Shown here one piece after another: positions 61,088-64,000 of a stretch of DNA of 64,000 bases. The position numbers and the translations under genes were made by a program. The DNA lies in the NCBI GenBank assembly GCA_902702965.1, contig CACRXP010000002.1:4833531-4897530 (forward strand). The letters are read 5' to 3'. Numbering within the stretch: the stretch's first letter is position 1; every line of letters starts with the position of its first letter. The stretch is from Spirometra erinaceieuropaei (lineage: Eukaryota; Platyhelminthes; Cestoda; Diphyllobothriidea; Diphyllobothriidae). Under the pieces are notes generated by a model that made no database searches, was not told where the DNA came from, and saw nothing but the letters and a program-made list of their open reading frames with translations.

Positions 61088-61226
61088 TTGAGAATAATAA
61101 CTCATGTGGGAAGGGATGTTCACCAATTAGATTATGGGACATGCTCCGCCATCTGTGTCTTGGGGCGCAATATTCGACCGTTTGACCGTCATTATCTACT
61201 TTGTCCACCGCGTGCTACACAACAAG
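61088..61226 (+). CDS. possible internal exon of an unrecognised gene
   Basis: The acceptor-like TTCTCGGGTACAG ends at 61087 and a consensus donor (AAG/GTGAGA) starts at 61227. The frame is open for 46 codons, phase 0 to phase 1. The peptide includes VHQLDYGTCSAICVLG and RPFDRHYLLCPPRATQQ, with three cysteines. Without splicing the frame ends at TAG by 61252. No flanking exon was found, and family A copy 10 begins 140 bp downstream. Confidence 0.22.
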
Positions 61227-61365
61227 GTGAGAGTAGGCAAGGTGCATTGTAGGTGAATTAGTTTATAATGTTAGTATACCTGCAGTGCATCTACTGAACA
61301 TTCTCCTTAGCCGTCCGCGTTCATTGTTAATGCATAGCCAAGATAAACGGAGGCGATAGATAACG

Positions 61366-62358
61366 TACAGTATTTGGGCTAACTCATGAAATGTCAACCG
61401 AAATTTCGAAATGCGTTCTTGTTTCGAAAAGATTAATTAAGTATGATTGTAAAAATAATCATCATCCAGCATAAATATATAGTGATTTAGTTAACGCAGG
61501 GTGCCTTCTTTCAAACGATTTTTTCGACTGCAAGAATGAACTACACTCTGCAAAAATGACTACTTAAATAGCATGCAATTTTCTCATTGATCTTCGATGC
61601 CCTTGAATATTCAATTATATTTCATAGAAAACATGCATAAAAATACTCATTCTTTAAATTATTCGGTTGCAAATCACGTCTTCTTTCAGATTTATACTCG
61701 AAGGAGGAGTATAATTCGGTTTACAAAAGGGCTTCCAATTTTAGGATTTTTTACTACCGTGAAATCGCCGTTCAGAAAACGTTATGTATCTGCATTTATC
61801 AATGTAACTTATAAAGTTAACAATATTGCTCCAATCCACTGCTTAATTTTATGAACCTCATATGGTTTCATCTTAATACCGAGAAGAAATGTATGGTTTT
61901 CCGTACTTGGAAAATATACGACTTGTAATTTTGAAACCCTGAATGCAAGTATAACAGCAGGTCGGGTCCCAAATTATTCGAGAATAAGAAATGTTTCTTC
62001 AAAGCGAATTATTCTCATTTTTGATAATAAATTGGAAGAAGACACGACTTTTTACTGAATAAGTACAAAAATTAATATTTTTTGCATGCTTTTTATGTAA
62101 TATAATCGAATTTTCAAAGATATCTAAAATTGATGAGAAAATTGCATGCCATTTAAGTAGTTATTTTTTGCGGTGTATGGTTCTTATATGCAATCAGAAA
62201 TGAGTTCATTTAAAAGCCGGCATCCTGTGGTAACTGAACTATAATAGAATTATACTGCAGGCTGATCAGTTGTACAACCCCACTTAATTAATTTTTTGGG
62301 AACGAGAAGGCATTTCAAAATCTCGGTTGGCATTTCATGAAGAAGCCTAGCTACTTTA
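61366..62358. mobile_element. TIR transposon family A, full-length copy 10
   Basis: It begins TACAGTATTTGGGCTAACTC and ends CATGAAGAAGCCTAGCTACTTTA-like at 62358 (tip mutated from ACTGTA). The length is 993 bp. The centre has the same orientation as copies 2 and 11. The frame at 61597-61854 is inside it. Confidence 0.87.
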
Positions 62359-64000
62359 AGTGACTGGCACGCCCGGATCCGTACCTAGGCGTGCCTTTGG
62401 TTCAAAAAGAATACTCGACGAGGATTTTGACCAGCAGCAAAAGTAGATTAGAATGAGATTGATGTCAGGAGTCATTGGGCAAATATACACACGACCAGTA
62501 TACCCGATGGAGGCGCCTGAGCTCCCACCGCCAGGGAAACAGGGGCCAGAGAGCAGCTAGCGCACATCCGGTTGCGAGAGACATGGTTTACTGACTATAG
62601 CAAATGCGCATGACCTCTAAGCGAGGCAAAATATAGCGACCCACAGGCGACCATTAATGATGTAGAATATGATACCGACGCGGACAAGGAAGACCGGGAT
62701 GGCAATTTTCGTCGGTGGTGGTCAGCCATACCAAACCCGAAGTTTTAAACAGCCTGTAATCCAAATCTTGATTCTTTGGTAACTCACTGTGAAGTCGAAT
62801 GCCGTACCGACTTAGAACCCTTCCTTGTTTCTGGAAAATCAGACAAACCTTCTACTGGCAATTAGTTTGGCTAAATGTTACCTCAGGCAAGTAATAAATT
62901 GTGATTGTAAGTAGACTAAATCAGGGAAGATTTAGCCCTGTGCACCTTAGACTTTTGCCCCCACAAGGTAAGGCGATGCTCTCTGAATAAATCACACAGA
63001 CCAAAACTACAAACTAAACAATCTTTGTATGTAACAAAGACATCCACGAAAACTCCGTTACTGAAAATAACCAAGTTAGTTGTACGCCAAAGAGGACTCG
63101 TTATAGGCTGTTTTGCAAGATCAGACAGTTTGCACATACATTGTAGCCGTGTTTACAGACGTGCCCAAAACTATTCGCCAGTAGTCTACGCTGAAGCATC
63201 CGCTGCAAACTTCAATATCATTCTTTGCAGAATAAATATTTCATGAATCATGCAAATGCTCACATTAAATAAATATGTGTTACAAAATCGAATCCAGACA
63301 CTTATATTTTTCCACATTAACGGTATTTCAAACTGATTGTTCACACTTTCCACTAGTCAGTGAATTTAAGACGAGCTAGCATGACAATTCCGTAACATAT
63401 CAGTAAAACGGACGATAATATTCTTAGAAATAGTCCTAGTTTTGAAAAAAATCCAGATGTGAGGCCCATAAAAAGGACCAAGAATGCTAAACTAGATATC
63501 CTAGTGCAAAGCTATACTTCTACGTCAATCTGCTTTCTCTATGAGTTTTTATTGCTTTTCTTTATAGTGCACAAGAGCATATGTTTGTGTGTTAACTTTT
63601 CGAGGGTTAAAAGGGGACATGTTATTCACCTGTCCTTAGCGAAAGACCGCTGAGTGCAAATTATGTAGAATAGCTTTTGTTGGTTTTTCGTGTCATTTCC
63701 GACAGGGAGGTCGCTTTATTGTGATGAGTGCTAGCGCCTTTAGATATTGGCTGACGAGGGAGTCATTGATGGCGCTTATCTATGAAAGAACTCCTTAAAA
63801 TTAGGAAAGTAACTGCGGATGAATTTTGATAAGTTAGTCTCATTAACTTCTGGCCAGACCAACATACCCCAGGGAAGACTATCTTGAAACCCTTATCTAA
63901 CTCGATTGGATTATTTGCTTTGTCGCCCTACCAGCTGACCTTCAAACTAGCGTCCTTAATAATGGAAATATTTAACTTGACGCTGGACTGATGTAGTCCG
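62359..64000. other. right flank, nothing supported
   Basis: Opposed frames overlap at 62916-63246. The faint match to 7.95-8.09 kb lies at 63140-63240. No repeat arm, RNA gene or exon was recognised up to the window end. Confidence 0.45.

Noticed and set aside
1..64000. CRISPR arrays, rRNA genes, bacterial operons or prophage
   Set aside because: No regularly spaced short direct repeats, no conserved rRNA blocks and no closely packed long reading frames on either strand.

Overview
This window looks like nuclear DNA from an animal, and I suspect a parasitic flatworm (cestode or trematode). The reasons are indirect. The sequence is AT-rich and gene-sparse, the reading frames are short and bounded by splice-like sites, and there is no bacterial gene packing. 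It is crowded with short non-coding DNA transposons, and it carries remnants that look like Penelope-like retroelements (PLEs) with hammerhead-type ribozyme motifs. There are also tRNA-like SINE copies and a degenerate CCCTAA-like block. No species can be named from this.

Layout: 0-5.5 kb holds weak exon candidates, a degenerate pair of inverted hammerhead-bearing repeats (1.5-2.06 kb), one transposon (2.75-3.42 kb) and the best protein-coding candidate (GC-rich exon at 3775-4278, with possible exons up to 5365). From 6.5 kb onward, ten more copies or fragments of one terminal-inverted-repeat (TIR) transposon family are scattered (6.5, 10.3, 19.6, 38.6, 41.4, 50.8, 54.7, 57.0, 59.3 and 61.4 kb). 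Full-length copies are about 990 bp, begin TACAGT and end ACTGTA, and consist mostly of two long inverted arms. None encodes a transposase. A lone hammerhead-bearing repeat sits at 8.3 kb. Between 31.9 and 32.6 kb is a cluster of three tRNA-like SINE units. The 34.3-36.1 kb segment is a nest of repeats: two copies of a dispersed repeat, then a structure of two inverted arms of about 313 bp, each with a hammerhead motif, around a fragment that resembles a PLE protein C-terminus. A second good coding candidate (two phase-compatible exons) lies at 43861-44347. A telomere-like block lies at 53.85-54.08 kb.

Long stretches (13.8-19.6, 23.1-31.9 and 44.4-50.8 kb) hold nothing I can support. The many open frames of 60-100 codons are about what chance gives in 64 kb, and many lie inside transposon arms. 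All exon calls are by eye from splice consensus and open frame, without homology support. The most interesting content is the set of five hammerhead-like motifs and their PLE-like context.
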